From contig JAHDNF010000002.1 in NCBI GenBank assembly GCA_018435605.1, positions 574,538 to 638,537 on the forward strand: a DNA stretch of 64,000 nucleotides, read 5' to 3'. This document shows positions 47,565-57,380 of the stretch, piece after piece (position 1 is the first letter of the stretch; each line of letters starts with the position of its first letter). This stretch comes from a bacterium (lineage in GTDB: Bacteria; Auribacterota; Auribacteria; Auribacterales; Auribacteraceae). Made by a program: the position numbers and the translations under genes. The notes beneath the pieces were generated by a model. The model searched no databases, was not told the DNA's origin, and was given only the letters and a program-made list of their open reading frames with translations.

Positions 47565-47999
47565 TTACCCTTGACCTTGATCTAGGGTCGATGAAAAGGA
47601 ATCCTCCGGCTCAACCGAACGGACATCGGCAAAAAATGTAGCTGATCCGACAGCATATACTGTTTCACCGCTAAATACCGTGCCGGTCATATAATATAAT
47701 TCTCTTTGCCGGTCGACAATTTGCGCGCTTATCTCTACACACTCGCCTATCGGAATAGGTTTTAAGAACCGAACTGAGAGTTTAGCTGTCAGTCCTGAAA
47801 TATTTCTCTGTAACAATGTATGCACCATGGCGGAATCCAGAAGTGTCAAAATAATGCCGCGATGGCACATTCCTGTCGCGTCAACGTAGTTCGCAGATAT
47901 ACAAAAAGTTCCTTTGACGTGGCCGTTTTCATCCAGACTGTATGATATTCCCAATCCCGAACAGTTTTTTTTACCGCATACAAAGCATGTACTGTGCAT
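47565..47999 (-). CDS. PaaI-like hotdog thioesterase
   Basis: 144 residues forming one hotdog fold: CFVCGKKNCSGLGISYSLDENGHVKGTF, then ANYVDATGMCHRGIILTLLDSAMVHTL and LTAKLSVRFLKPIPIGECVEISAQIV. The arrangement matches acyl-CoA thioesterases of the PaaI type, which hydrolyse aryl- or acyl-CoA esters in the cytoplasm. The N-terminal CxxC-type cysteines are common in one sub-branch. It is alone, with 285 bases of gene-free DNA (AT-rich, one repeat-like element) before the radical SAM gene. Substrate unknown. Confidence 0.88.
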   Translation of the reverse strand: MHSTCFVCGKKNCSGLGISYSLDENGHVKGTFCISANYVDATGMCHRGIILTLLDSAMVHTLLQRNISGLTAKLSVRFLKPIPIGECVEISAQIVDRQRELYYMTGTVFSGETVYAVGSATFFADVRSVEPEDSFSSTLDQGQG

Positions 48000-48261
48000 T
48001 ACTCCTCCCGACAGTATAAAATCCGATGTAATTTACGAGCTATTGTTAAAATACCAAAAAAAGTCTCCGCTATCAAACAAAGTTTAAAAGCAAGTTAAAT
48101 CTAACCACTTTAGAGCTACGCTTCCGGCAATGGCATCTTTCATGCTATAGTTAGCATAAATATTTTTTGTGCCTCGTAAAATAAAATCTTTTATATTTCT
48201 GTTTATCCAAGTAATATATTTTTGAATTTTTTCATACAACAATCCGGACTCGGAGGTGTTC

Positions 48262-51033
48262 ATGCGAAAGATGCTTTTGATTTTCATTGCATGCATGATT
48301 ACGCCTTTTTATTCTTCCCAAGCGCAGGAGGCTGAGCGTGATATCCGCGTTTTAAGATCGGCTTCCGAATACGATTACCCGCCGTTTTCTATTGTTCACT
48401 CCGACGGCACGGTAGACGGATTTTCGGTGGATCTGCTTAAAGCAGTAGCGGAAGTCTCCGGTTTTAGTGTTACTTTTTCAAGCGGGCCGTGGCATGAAAT
48501 AAAAGAGCAGTTGAGACAAGGAACACTCGATGTTCTGCCGCTCGTGTCGTATTCCGGAGATCGGAACAATTATTTCGATTTTACCATTCCGTATATCACC
48601 CTCAACGGAACAATAGTCGTCAGGAAAAACAACGACAGTATTAAAACCGAAGCCGATCTTAAAGGCAAAGAAGTTCTGGTGATGCGGGGCGACACCGCCC
48701 ATGAATACGCGGTAAAAAACAACATCACTGACAAACTTGTTCTCACCGATACCTATACAGATGCGATGCGTATGCTGTCCGAAGGCAAATATGACGCTGT
48801 AATTGTTCAAACCATTGTCGGACTGAGACTGATAAATTCGCTCGGATTGAATAATCTAAAAATGTTGGGCAATAAACCTATTTTTAAGGACGAATTTAAG
48901 CCGACCAAACAAACGCTTGACGGATTTGAACAAAAGTTTTGTTTCGCGGTAAGGGCAGGTGACACTAAACTGTTATCCCGATTGAACGAAGGACTTTTGA
49001 TAATATTTGAAAACGGGACATACGATAAAATATTCGAAAAATGGTTCAGTCCGTTAATACCGGTACGAATTCCTTTGGAAAAATTTTTATTTTACCTTAC
49101 GGCTATTATGCTACCCGCGCTACTGATATTTGCCGGTATGGGTATATGGTTTCTCAAAAGACAGGTCGCCCAAAAAACCGCAGATCTTACAATTCAGAAA
49201 CAAGAATACATGATGCTGGTGGAAAATCAGACCGATCTGATAGTAAAATACGACCGCCGCGCAGTATTATTATTCGTAAACTCACCGTTCTGCGAAGTAT
49301 TTTCCGTAAAAGAAGCCGATATTTGCGGCAAATCTTTTTTGTCGCTCATGAGCGCACACGAGCGTTCCGAATTTGAAATGTTTTTGAAACATATTGATAA
49401 ACCGCCTTATTCATTTTACCACGAAAAACAGATGCTGACATCTCAAGGCTTGAGGTGGTTCGGATGGTCGAACAAAGGAGCTGTCGACTCTGCCGGACGA
49501 GTAACGGAAATCATGGCGGTCGGAAGAGATATAACAGAAAGAAAAACACTGCAACAGGAACGGGACAGGCTTTTCAACTACGCTCTCGATATGATATGTA
49601 TCGCAACATTCGACGGTCATTTCAAACGCCTTAACCCGGCATGGAACCGGGTATTAGGGTGGAGCAATGAAGAATTGATCGCAAAACCATGGATAGAGTT
49701 CGTTCATCCCGACGACAAAAACGCTACTTTGCAAATAGGACAAGACCTTATCGCGGGCAAACCGGTCATAGAATTCGAAAACAGATACCTTTGCAAGGAC
49801 GGCAGTTATAAATGGCTTTCTTGGAATTCTTTTCCGCTTAAAGAGGAAAATACTATTTTCGCTGTCACACGCGACATATCGTTTCGCAAAGAAACGGAGC
49901 TGGCGCTTCAGCAAAGTGAAATACGGTATCGTGAATTATGCGACAACCTAAAAAGCGGTGTTGTCGTATACCGCGCGGAAAATGACGGCGAAAATTTTGT
50001 TATTCTCAATTTCAACAAAGGCGCAGAACTCATAGAAAATATAAAGCGCGAAACTATTGTGGGAAAATATGTAACCGAAGCGTTTCCCGGCGTCGTGGAA
50101 TTCGGTATCTTCGACATTTTCAAGAGAGTCTGGAAAACCGGCGTTCCGGAATATTTCCCATCGAAGCTGTATGTTGATAATAAAATTTCAGGATGGCGGG
50201 AAAATTACGTCTATAAACTGCCTTCCGGCGAAATTGTGGCGGTCTATGAGGATACCACTGAACAGAAAAAATACGAGCAAGAGCGCGAAAAACTTCTCAA
50301 ACAGCTTCAGAGCAAAAACGAAGAGCTGGAAAGCATTATTTACGTAACTTCCCATGACCTGCGCGCGCCTCTGGTAAATATCAGCGCGTATGTGTCCGAA
50401 CTTTCAGACTGTTTCAAAAAGATACACAATATGCACCGTGATAACTCCATGCCCGAAAAAGAAATCGACAACATAATCAACGATATGACGTTGTTTGTAA
50501 GCATCCTAACTTCCAGCACCGACAAAATGGCTAATCTTTTGAAGGGATTGTTACAGGTATGCCGGCTCGGACGACAGGAACCGCAGTTAACCTTGGAAAA
50601 CATGAACCTTCTGATAGACAACATCGTTACCAGTCTTTCTTATCAACTTAAAGAAGCCAAAGCAAAAGTCGAGCTTGATGAATTGCCAAACTGCATGGTG
50701 GACAAACAACTGATCAGCCAAGTATTTTCCAATTTACTTGAAAACGCCGTCAAATACAGGGATCCGAACCGTAACCTTGTTATAAAAATCCGAGCTGAAA
50801 TACAGAATTCCGAGATTCTTTTTTGTATTGAAGACAACGGCATGGGAATAGATAAACCCTATCACGAAAGGATTTTCCATATTTTTCATCAGCTCCATGT
50901 AAAATCTCACCCTGACGGCGAAGGTTTGGGGTTAACTATTGTCAGGCGGATTGTTGAGATGCACAACGGCCGTATATGGGTCGAATCAGCACAGGGAGTG
51001 GGCAGTAGTTTCAAGTTTACCGTTCCGGTATAA
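48262..51033 (+). CDS. Hybrid sensor: periplasmic substrate-binding domain, three PAS, histidine kinase
   Basis: CGGAGGTG before ATG 48262 sets the start. A signal sequence is followed by a type-3 solute-binding domain (about residues 28-265: YDYPPFSIVHSDGTVDGFSVDLLKAVAEVSGF), a membrane helix (about 275-297), then three PAS domains near 310-425, 433-547 and 550-670. The HisKA box TSHDLRAPL carries His near residue 697, and the ATPase domain has NLLENAVKYRD, DNGMGID and GEGLGL. This BvgS/EvgS-like layout lets a bound amino acid or similar ligand act as signal. There is no receiver domain or regulator beside it. Confidence 0.94.
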   Translation: MRKMLLIFIACMITPFYSSQAQEAERDIRVLRSASEYDYPPFSIVHSDGTVDGFSVDLLKAVAEVSGFSVTFSSGPWHEIKEQLRQGTLDVLPLVSYSGDRNNYFDFTIPYITLNGTIVVRKNNDSIKTEADLKGKEVLVMRGDTAHEYAVKNNITDKLVLTDTYTDAMRMLSEGKYDAVIVQTIVGLRLINSLGLNNLKMLGNKPIFKDEFKPTKQTLDGFEQKFCFAVRAGDTKLLSRLNEGLLIIFENGTYDKIFEKWFSPLIPVRIPLEKFLFYLTAIMLPALLIFAGMGIWFLKRQVAQKTADLTIQKQEYMMLVENQTDLIVKYDRRAVLLFVNSPFCEVFSVKEADICGKSFLSLMSAHERSEFEMFLKHIDKPPYSFYHEKQMLTSQGLRWFGWSNKGAVDSAGRVTEIMAVGRDITERKTLQQERDRLFNYALDMICIATFDGHFKRLNPAWNRVLGWSNEELIAKPWIEFVHPDDKNATLQIGQDLIAGKPVIEFENRYLCKDGSYKWLSWNSFPLKEENTIFAVTRDISFRKETELALQQSEIRYRELCDNLKSGVVVYRAENDGENFVILNFNKGAELIENIKRETIVGKYVTEAFPGVVEFGIFDIFKRVWKTGVPEYFPSKLYVDNKISGWRENYVYKLPSGEIVAVYEDTTEQKKYEQEREKLLKQLQSKNEELESIIYVTSHDLRAPLVNISAYVSELSDCFKKIHNMHRDNSMPEKEIDNIINDMTLFVSILTSSTDKMANLLKGLLQVCRLGRQEPQLTLENMNLLIDNIVTSLSYQLKEAKAKVELDELPNCMVDKQLISQVFSNLLENAVKYRDPNRNLVIKIRAEIQNSEILFCIEDNGMGIDKPYHERIFHIFHQLHVKSHPDGEGLGLTIVRRIVEMHNGRIWVESAQGVGSSFKFTVPV

Positions 51034-51197
51034 CAGCGGTATTCGTGTTGATATTCGGCTACCCAAACAACACGATTTATGACGGATATGACATGGAAAT
51101 TCTGGGGTTTCGATATAACCGGCAACCTTGGTGTAGCATGTGTCACAGCGTCAGCAGGGCTATGCCTTGCCTGCATACGCTCCAATTACAGATACAA

Positions 51198-51835
51198 CTT
51201 TTTTATCTGTTTTTAACGATAGGATTCATCTGCGCGTCTTGGGCTGGAAGATTGCATAGAGGCGGATATGTCAACACGCTCATGCCGGCGCATGCGCCGC
51301 GATCCCAGTAGTGTTCGGGATCGATTATTTCAATATTTGCCGTACAGTTCTCCGCAAAAGATCGGTTATCTTTTTACAGATATTCGTCTTAGCTCAATGC
51401 GCCTTGCTCCTATACAATCCATAGAAATATATTCCTACTCGTGCGGATAAACAGGCCGGAGATTATATTGTCGAGCAGATCAAGTCGTTCGACAGATTGG
51501 TGTTCGTACCGATGCACCCTTATTTGAAGATTTTAGCAGGCAAACAAACCATGGTAGCTTGGTACTGCATGGGAGAATTTTTAGGGATGTACGGTAAACC
51601 TATAGCAGAATATTACGGCAAACTTCTATACGAACTGCGCATAGCCATTTCACTGCAAAAATTCGAAGCCGTCATTCTCGAAGACACTGAATACCTGTCG
51701 GGGTTTCTGTTCGAAAAAGTGCTTCCTCGCAAATATGTTATGCGCAAAAAATGTTTATCGATCCAGACGTTTTCCGGTTTAGAACCTGCAAACCGACGCG
51801 CCCCGAATATCTATGGGGTTCCTAAAATAAATTAA
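51198..51835 (+). pseudogene. Decayed GT39-type integral membrane glycosyltransferase (C-terminal part)
   Basis: Joining two reading frames gives a recognisable C-terminal half of a GT39-like mannosyltransferase. The first piece (51198 to about 51297) reads ICASWAGRLHRGGYVNTLMPAHA; then, in another frame from about 51299, AIPVVFGIDYFN and VLAQCALLLYNP. An in-frame TAG (51422-51424) follows, then KYIPTRADKQAGDYIVEQIK and DRLVFVPMHPYLKILAGKQT to the stop at 51835. A further frame change near the T run about 51200 may connect to hydrophobic sequence upstream. So at least one nonsense and one or two frameshift mutations inactivate it. It fills most of the gap 51034-51927. Confidence 0.75.
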
Positions 51836-51927
51836 TTTTGAGTATCAAAGCGATTGCTTTTTCAAATATTTTTGCTAGAATATATATTGTAGCGGCCACA
51901 TAAATGATAGCGAACTTTGGGTGAATA

Positions 51928-52746
51928 ATGAAAAACATGATTTTTCTAAAGCGAGGCTTCAGTATTTTTTGGAAAATATGCCTCTGGGTAATGCTTTTCA
52001 TGTGGGGCACAATCGCGCTTTTTATAACTTTCTTTGTTGTTTTAATCTCTTTCATGTTTTTTTTCATATTTTCTTCAATGGATTCTAAATACGAGGAAAT
52101 CCCGAAATATGGAATCAATACTAAAAATTTGGATTGTTACAATATTTATGATCTACCCCCATTTGATAGCAACAGATTGCATTATTTCAACAAGGAAAAA
52201 AGAGGAAAAATCGGCTACTGGATGAAACAACACTCATCACCGAACGGGATACTATTGACAGTCGAAACAGATAACGAAACTAATTTCGTCTCTACATTGG
52301 ACATAGACAACGATCATTTCAGTCCTGAAGATTATTTTGGGAAAGATTATGCTCAATCCATGGATAAATACGTTGATCGCCACAAATCGGTTAAAATTTC
52401 GTATATCGCTGATGATGCACGCCATATAACTACAGGTGCATATATAACCGTTTTTGCCGATTTATCAGAATTCCAGACGATGACTTTCATGATCAAAGGG
52501 GAAAATTTTATCGATAACCCTGAGATTCATATGATTGATGACAGCAGATATGAAGACAGTATACCGTTAGGATTTGTAAAAGATTTTCTAAAAAACGAGA
52601 TTACACCAGAATGGCAACGTATTACAATAGATCTAACCGAATCCGCCGGATTCCTGAACATGAAAGCTATTCTGGCTATTGACTTCCATGTTTTTGAGGG
52701 TCAGGGAACTCTCTGGATTGATGATATATGTTTTTATAAAAAATAA
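51928..52746 (+). CDS. Membrane-anchored protein with C-terminal sugar-binding-like domain
   Basis: 272 residues. One long hydrophobic N-terminal helix (about residues 15-50) could be a membrane anchor. The rest is an outside domain with the pattern of a galactose-binding/CIA30-like beta sandwich at the end: TPEWQRITIDLTESAGFLNMKAILAIDFHVFEGQGTLWIDDICFYKK. The AT-rich composition is like the neighbouring gaps and lower in GC than the window. No enzyme motif was seen. It may bind glycans at the cell surface (inference). No operon partner. Confidence 0.7.
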   Translation: MKNMIFLKRGFSIFWKICLWVMLFMWGTIALFITFFVVLISFMFFFIFSSMDSKYEEIPKYGINTKNLDCYNIYDLPPFDSNRLHYFNKEKRGKIGYWMKQHSSPNGILLTVETDNETNFVSTLDIDNDHFSPEDYFGKDYAQSMDKYVDRHKSVKISYIADDARHITTGAYITVFADLSEFQTMTFMIKGENFIDNPEIHMIDDSRYEDSIPLGFVKDFLKNEITPEWQRITIDLTESAGFLNMKAILAIDFHVFEGQGTLWIDDICFYKK

Positions 52747-53032
52747 CTTGAGCGATTTTAAAAATGATTTTTTTAATGTTATCGTTCGGCAGTTTACGCT
52801 TTCACAATAAAACATAATTTGATGCAAGAAAGATGTTGGCAACCACAATATTTATAATAGGCAGGTTACATATATTTGTCTCGGGTTCCTCGATAAATAG
52901 ATTTTACTTTTTACGTGGATATGATAATGTGAAACGGTATTAACCGAGCAAATATGTAAAATAGCTAAAATCTGTTGTCATTGCTTTATACTACGGCGTT
53001 AATTGACAATCAATCGATAAGATCACTGTACT

Positions 53033-53830
53033 ATGAATATAATCGACTTTCATACCCACGCTTTTCCCGATTCTATTGCGGCACGCGCAATAGCGGCGCT
53101 AGAAGCGGAAGGCCCGTGCAAAGCGCTAACCGACGGCACGATAAACGGACTGCTCCGGTCTATGGACAATGCTGGGATCTGCACATCGGTAATCGCGTCC
53201 ATAGCGACAAAACCCGCTCAATTCGAACCGATTCTGGCATGGTCAAAAAAAATTCGAAGCGACAGGATTATACCTTTCGCCTCAATCCATCCTGACGATC
53301 CGGACGCCACGGAACATATCCGCATAACCGCGCAGGAAGGTATACAGGGTATAAAACTGCACCCGTATTACCAGCAGTTTGTGTTGAACGACCCTCGTAT
53401 GTTTACCATTTACGAATCGATCATATCGCAGAACCTTATTTTATTATGCCACACCGGTTTCGATCTGGCGTTTCCGCATGACAGGATTTGCGACCCTGAA
53501 AAAATTATGGACGTTTTGGAGCGTTTCCCTGCTCTCAATCTTGTTACGTCTCATCTTGGCGCATGGGAAGACTGGGACGAGGTAGAACGGCTTATGTTCG
53601 GCAAACCTATATATATGGAAATATCTTACAGCAAAGGATTCATACCTGACAACCGCATTGCGGAAATTTTAAACGGACATCCGATAGACTACATACTGTT
53701 CGGAACAGATTCACCTTGGATGGATCAATCCGAAGCCGCAAGGTTTGTAGATCAGCTCATGCTCGACACCGAACGAAAAACAGCACTACTTTATCGCAAC
53801 GCGCGACGCCTGCTTGGCATGACGCCGTAG
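53033..53830 (+). CDS. Metal-dependent amidohydrolase (amidohydrolase 2 family)
   Basis: 265 residues, TIM-barrel metal hydrolase. Ligand motifs appear in order: DFHTHAFPD (HxH at residues 6-8), IKLHPYYQQF, LLCHTGFDLAFP, LVTSHLGAW, and ILFGTDSPWMD. It resembles the ACMSD/amidohydrolase 2 group, hydrolysing or decarboxylating small cyclic substrates; the substrate cannot be told. No Shine-Dalgarno is visible before the ATG, while TTGACA lies 30 bases upstream, so a leaderless or nearly leaderless transcript is possible. Confidence 0.88.
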   Translation: MNIIDFHTHAFPDSIAARAIAALEAEGPCKALTDGTINGLLRSMDNAGICTSVIASIATKPAQFEPILAWSKKIRSDRIIPFASIHPDDPDATEHIRITAQEGIQGIKLHPYYQQFVLNDPRMFTIYESIISQNLILLCHTGFDLAFPHDRICDPEKIMDVLERFPALNLVTSHLGAWEDWDEVERLMFGKPIYMEISYSKGFIPDNRIAEILNGHPIDYILFGTDSPWMDQSEAARFVDQLMLDTERKTALLYRNARRLLGMTP

Positions 53831-54000
53831 TACAAAATTTTATGCGCTATCGTGTAGAAAAATCTTTACTTAAGGGATTATCTATGGTTAATTGTAGATA
53901 AAAACAGGACATCCCCATTGCTTTTCGAAAATATCCTGTCATAAACTTAAAAAACCACAAATATTATGCGTATATTTGTGACCAACCCGAAGGAGACTGT

Positions 54001-54528
54001 ATGATCCGCAACATCTTATTATTATCTGTAACAACAATTGCATTCACCTGCCTGACACTCAACTGCAACGCACAGGAACAGACACAAGGAGACTCAGACA
54101 TGGTTCATAACGGCGATTCCGTAAAAGTCGATTACAAACTTACAGTAGATGATGAAGTGATAGATTCATCCGAAGGCAGAGAACCGCTGGAAGTAACTCT
54201 CGGGCAAGGGCAACTCATACCCGGATTTGAGAAAGAATTGATCGGCATGCACAAAGGCGAGAAAAAATCGTTTACTCTTACTCCTGACGACGGCTACGGG
54301 CAAGTAAACAACGAGGCGTTCGCAGAAATTCCACGTGACAAACTTGATCCGAGCCTCAATCCGGAAGTCGGAATGATTTTGTCGGTAGGGTCGCCTGACG
54401 GAACTACTCACCGCGCAAAGATCCATGAAGTCACTGAAGAAAATATCGTACTCGATTTTAACCATCCGCTTGCAGGTAAAACGCTTAATTTCGACGTAGA
54501 GATTGTCGAAATCGAAGAGGCAGAATAA
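54001..54528 (+). CDS. Exported FKBP-type peptidyl-prolyl isomerase (SlyD-like)
   Basis: 175 residues. The first 24 residues form a signal peptide or lipoprotein leader (FTCLTLNCNAQ). The FKBP domain reads GDSVKVDYKLTVDDEVIDSS, GQGQLIPGFEKELIGMHKGEKKSF, and LDFNHPLAGKTLNFDVEIVEIEEAE, with the inserted flap DDGYGQVNNEAFAEIP typical of SlyD. It should act as a folding catalyst/chaperone in the periplasm. AAGGAG is 7 bases before the ATG and a strong terminator follows. Confidence 0.94.
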   Translation: MIRNILLLSVTTIAFTCLTLNCNAQEQTQGDSDMVHNGDSVKVDYKLTVDDEVIDSSEGREPLEVTLGQGQLIPGFEKELIGMHKGEKKSFTLTPDDGYGQVNNEAFAEIPRDKLDPSLNPEVGMILSVGSPDGTTHRAKIHEVTEENIVLDFNHPLAGKTLNFDVEIVEIEEAE

Positions 54529-54562
54529 TACAGATTTTACCGCGATATTATATTTTTGCGTA

Positions 54563-54604
54563 ATCGGATGACTGATAGGCAACTTCAGTCATCCGATTTT
54601 TTTT
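54563..54604 (+). terminator. Rho-independent terminator after the FKBP gene
   Basis: The perfect 13-bp stem ATCGGATGACTGA / TCAGTCATCCGAT with a 9-base loop is followed by a run of seven T. The stem sits between two convergent genes. Confidence 0.93.
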
Positions 54605-54628
54605 AAAGTAATTTTTAACCGGCCGGAG

Positions 54629-56413
54629 TTAAGCGGAGAAATGATGAATCTTTATTATCTTGAAAGCGATGATATCCAGATAGCCTTCTTCGGTAGCTTC
54701 CCTGTATTCCTGTTCCAACTGCTTAATGCACTGCTTTAAAAAACCATTAAAACTCAAAGCCTGCCTATCTGTAAACATCTGTGCAACACTATCCGCAACC
54801 ATCAGCGCAAGATCGCGTTCAAACGTTTCTTCACAGCTTTTGGCATCATTGACGAACGCTCCGTCAAGGAAAAGGCGCATAGTTTCAAGGTCTAACGGCC
54901 TGACTCGCCATACATTATGAACATACCGGTTAGAAAGTGCAGTCATGAGCATTGATTTAAGTGTATACGCTTCTTCGGCGTAGTAGTCGATTGCCTGTTT
55001 ATCAGTATCGGGCAAACAAAGCCCCAGTTTATGGAATATCAAATCGGCCAGAAACGCGGCGTTTTCAACGCTGTCACGTGTAGTGTTAAGTTCAAAGACC
55101 GATTGAAAATCGCGATACGACTGGTTTTGTGCTTCATCTTCCCCTGTAAAATACATTGGCGCAGGTTTGTCGATCCCAACGAGTATTTCTTTTAGCGGAA
55201 AATCAAATATTTCCAATCCCCGCTCGGAACTTCTTTTGAGCGTGTCTATTATGGGTTCCATAGTTCGCTTGAAGTCTATTATCACGCTCCAGCCTACCTG
55301 AAAAATGTGTTCCATCCATAAATGGCGCAGGGCATATTCGGCGCGTTCCTCATCACTGTCGCTAAGTATTTCAAGGCCGATATTGATGATGCCGCTTGTC
55401 TTTGCCAGTTTATTCTTGAATGTGGTCATATTGTTGATACCAAGATGATCGGCAACAAGCACTTTGTTCGCCACCCGTGCAAGACCCATGCTCAAATCCT
55501 CGATAACCGCGTAATCATCGATCTGTTCGAGTACTTTTGTAAGGAAAAGGTCGGGTTTTCCGCACAAGCGTAGAGGATAAAAACTTTTTTGTATATTATC
55601 CGTTTTTCTGGTTATCTCATCTTTTTCCGGCAGTTTGTTTCGCTCGTTTTTCGGTATGAAGCGGTAAATCAAGCGTGCTTCGTCATATTCTGGTATACCT
55701 TTCGAGTCGAGGCGTTCCTGACTGCTTTGAAAGGTTTCGTATTCCACTTCAGCGTCAATGCCCCATATAATATATTCCATCAATTTTCTGTACAGGTCGA
55801 GGTCAAGCGAACAAAGCACCGCCAATATGCGCCGAACGATATCCGTGGATTCTTTTTTTAAGAAATGGATGAAATAAGCGCCGTCAAATGTAACCAGCGG
55901 CAAGTTATCGATAGACTCGCCGTAGTCATCTACATAATCGTCGTGAGGTTTGTAGACTCGTATAAACTTCTTGAGCGTCAACGCCAAAAGATCGAAGTCG
56001 AATGACCTGAGCCATTGGGATACTTTTGCGTCGCCGCACATAGTAAGGGCTTTAAGCCATGTGTACATACGTTTGAGATTGAGAGTTTCGCCGTCCCACC
56101 ATTCGACATCGCACAGAAAATGCAGTTGGTCATCGGAAGTCATTTTAAGGAGCGGCAGAGATTTACGGACGCCTATTTCCTTGATTGTCCAGTATACTTC
56201 TTCTTCAGGAACTGCCTGCACAATATCTTTCGGACGATCCAAGGCAGACAGAAGGCGCATACGGTTTTTCGGATCGGCTGTCAGAAAAAGGTGTGTTTTT
56301 TGTTGGTGAGACAACGAATTCAGTATTTCGCGCGCCTGTTCACGTCCCTGTGACAATATCTGTTCGCATGTCAGCTTTGATTCGGTAAACGCGCTTATTC
56401 TCTTTTCGTCCAT
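54629..56413 (-). CDS. DUF6178 family protein
   Basis: 594 residues, mostly helical and acidic, with no signal peptide. Parts such as TSDDQLHFLCDVEWWDGETLNLKRMYTWLKALTMCGDAKVSQWLRSFDFDLL and FKRTMEPIIDTLKRSSERGLEIFDFPLKEI match the DUF6178 family as I know it, found in Deltaproteobacteria and related lineages. The function is unknown. It is followed by the RDD gene upstream on the same strand (39 bases), then the ParA-fusion gene. Whether it shares a pathway with them is not shown. Confidence 0.8.
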   Translation of the reverse strand: MDEKRISAFTESKLTCEQILSQGREQAREILNSLSHQQKTHLFLTADPKNRMRLLSALDRPKDIVQAVPEEEVYWTIKEIGVRKSLPLLKMTSDDQLHFLCDVEWWDGETLNLKRMYTWLKALTMCGDAKVSQWLRSFDFDLLALTLKKFIRVYKPHDDYVDDYGESIDNLPLVTFDGAYFIHFLKKESTDIVRRILAVLCSLDLDLYRKLMEYIIWGIDAEVEYETFQSSQERLDSKGIPEYDEARLIYRFIPKNERNKLPEKDEITRKTDNIQKSFYPLRLCGKPDLFLTKVLEQIDDYAVIEDLSMGLARVANKVLVADHLGINNMTTFKNKLAKTSGIINIGLEILSDSDEERAEYALRHLWMEHIFQVGWSVIIDFKRTMEPIIDTLKRSSERGLEIFDFPLKEILVGIDKPAPMYFTGEDEAQNQSYRDFQSVFELNTTRDSVENAAFLADLIFHKLGLCLPDTDKQAIDYYAEEAYTLKSMLMTALSNRYVHNVWRVRPLDLETMRLFLDGAFVNDAKSCEETFERDLALMVADSVAQMFTDRQALSFNGFLKQCIKQLEQEYREATEEGYLDIIAFKIIKIHHFSA

Positions 56414-56452
56414 ATAATTGTGTATCCCGCGAATTAGATTCCACAGTCCGCC

Positions 56453-57181
56453 TTAGCTTAGCACAACCCGCGTGCCTGCTAACAGATCGTGTAACGCCCG
56501 CTTTCGTTTATTGCATAAAATGAATACCGAATCGCCGAACATAATAACGCACAGCAAAGTATAGACGAATCGAGTATTTGTGGTAATGCCGTAGCGATGG
56601 TATTCTCTTATAAAATCCATAACCGACGCGAAGTGATCTACTCCCATTCCGGACTGAAGAGCGAGGTAGAAGTTGATCATTCCGACTACATACAATAAAC
56701 TGATGCTGATACCTAATATATGGCGCAACAAGGCTTGAACTAAAGATATGTCTTTTTTGGTGAATCCCATTACCTCTATTTCCAGAGCTATTTTGCCGGG
56801 TGTCTGTCCCATCTGCCATGTAAAAACCACATGGTATATAAAAAAAACGATGTAAGACAGACAGAAAGCCGAAATGGTAATTATCGGGGTAAAATAAAAA
56901 ATCGGCAAAAGAAATATCATGGAAAACAAAAACGCAAGGATAAGCCCGTCTATGGCGCGGGCGCTTAGACGTTTCCAAAATCCGGCAGGATGGAGCAATT
57001 TATCGATCGGTACGGTTTCCACCTTTTCGATACAGGTTTCGCAATAAATTTTATATTTGAACCCTATAGTTTTGCATTTGACGCACATTTTTTTGCCGCA
57101 TTCATCGCATTCCCAAACAACCGCCTGATTGGAATGGACACTGCAGGCGACCTGCTGTTCCGGTTTTTCAATAGCACCCAT
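56453..57181 (-). CDS. RDD family membrane protein with N-terminal zinc-finger domain
   Basis: 242 residues. Residues 10-55 hold eight Cys/His ligands (CSVHSNQAVVWECDECGKKMCVKC...YCETC) in a B-box/zinc-ribbon-like order. Residues 65-240 form an RDD domain with three hydrophobic helices, the Arg-Asp pair in FWKRLSARAIDG, GQTPGKIALEIEV and KRALHDLLAGTRVV. RDD proteins are thought to be transport or envelope proteins. The zinc finger may bind protein or nucleic acid on the cytoplasmic side. Confidence 0.9.
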   Translation of the reverse strand: MGAIEKPEQQVACSVHSNQAVVWECDECGKKMCVKCKTIGFKYKIYCETCIEKVETVPIDKLLHPAGFWKRLSARAIDGLILAFLFSMIFLLPIFYFTPIITISAFCLSYIVFFIYHVVFTWQMGQTPGKIALEIEVMGFTKKDISLVQALLRHILGISISLLYVVGMINFYLALQSGMGVDHFASVMDFIREYHRYGITTNTRFVYTLLCVIMFGDSVFILCNKRKRALHDLLAGTRVVLS

Positions 57182-57380
57182 AGTAACAACCTTTCGTATA
57201 GTTATGAAATTTATTTTGTTTTTCAGGAAAACAATATCTCATATTGTATGGAGATAGCGTCTGCGGGTCAAGTTCATAATTACTTTGCGCCCTGTATAGG
57301 GTCAAAATAATTCCCATACCGCATAGCAATGAAAACCGGAAAACAGATACCTTTTAGGGCTGTGGCCTGCCGGCGACCGT

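Noticed and set aside
51422-51424. In-frame TAG as a recoded amino acid
   Set aside because: The same gene also shows at least one frameshift and missing N-terminal half, and all neighbouring genes use TAG as a normal stop or avoid it; decay is the simpler reading.
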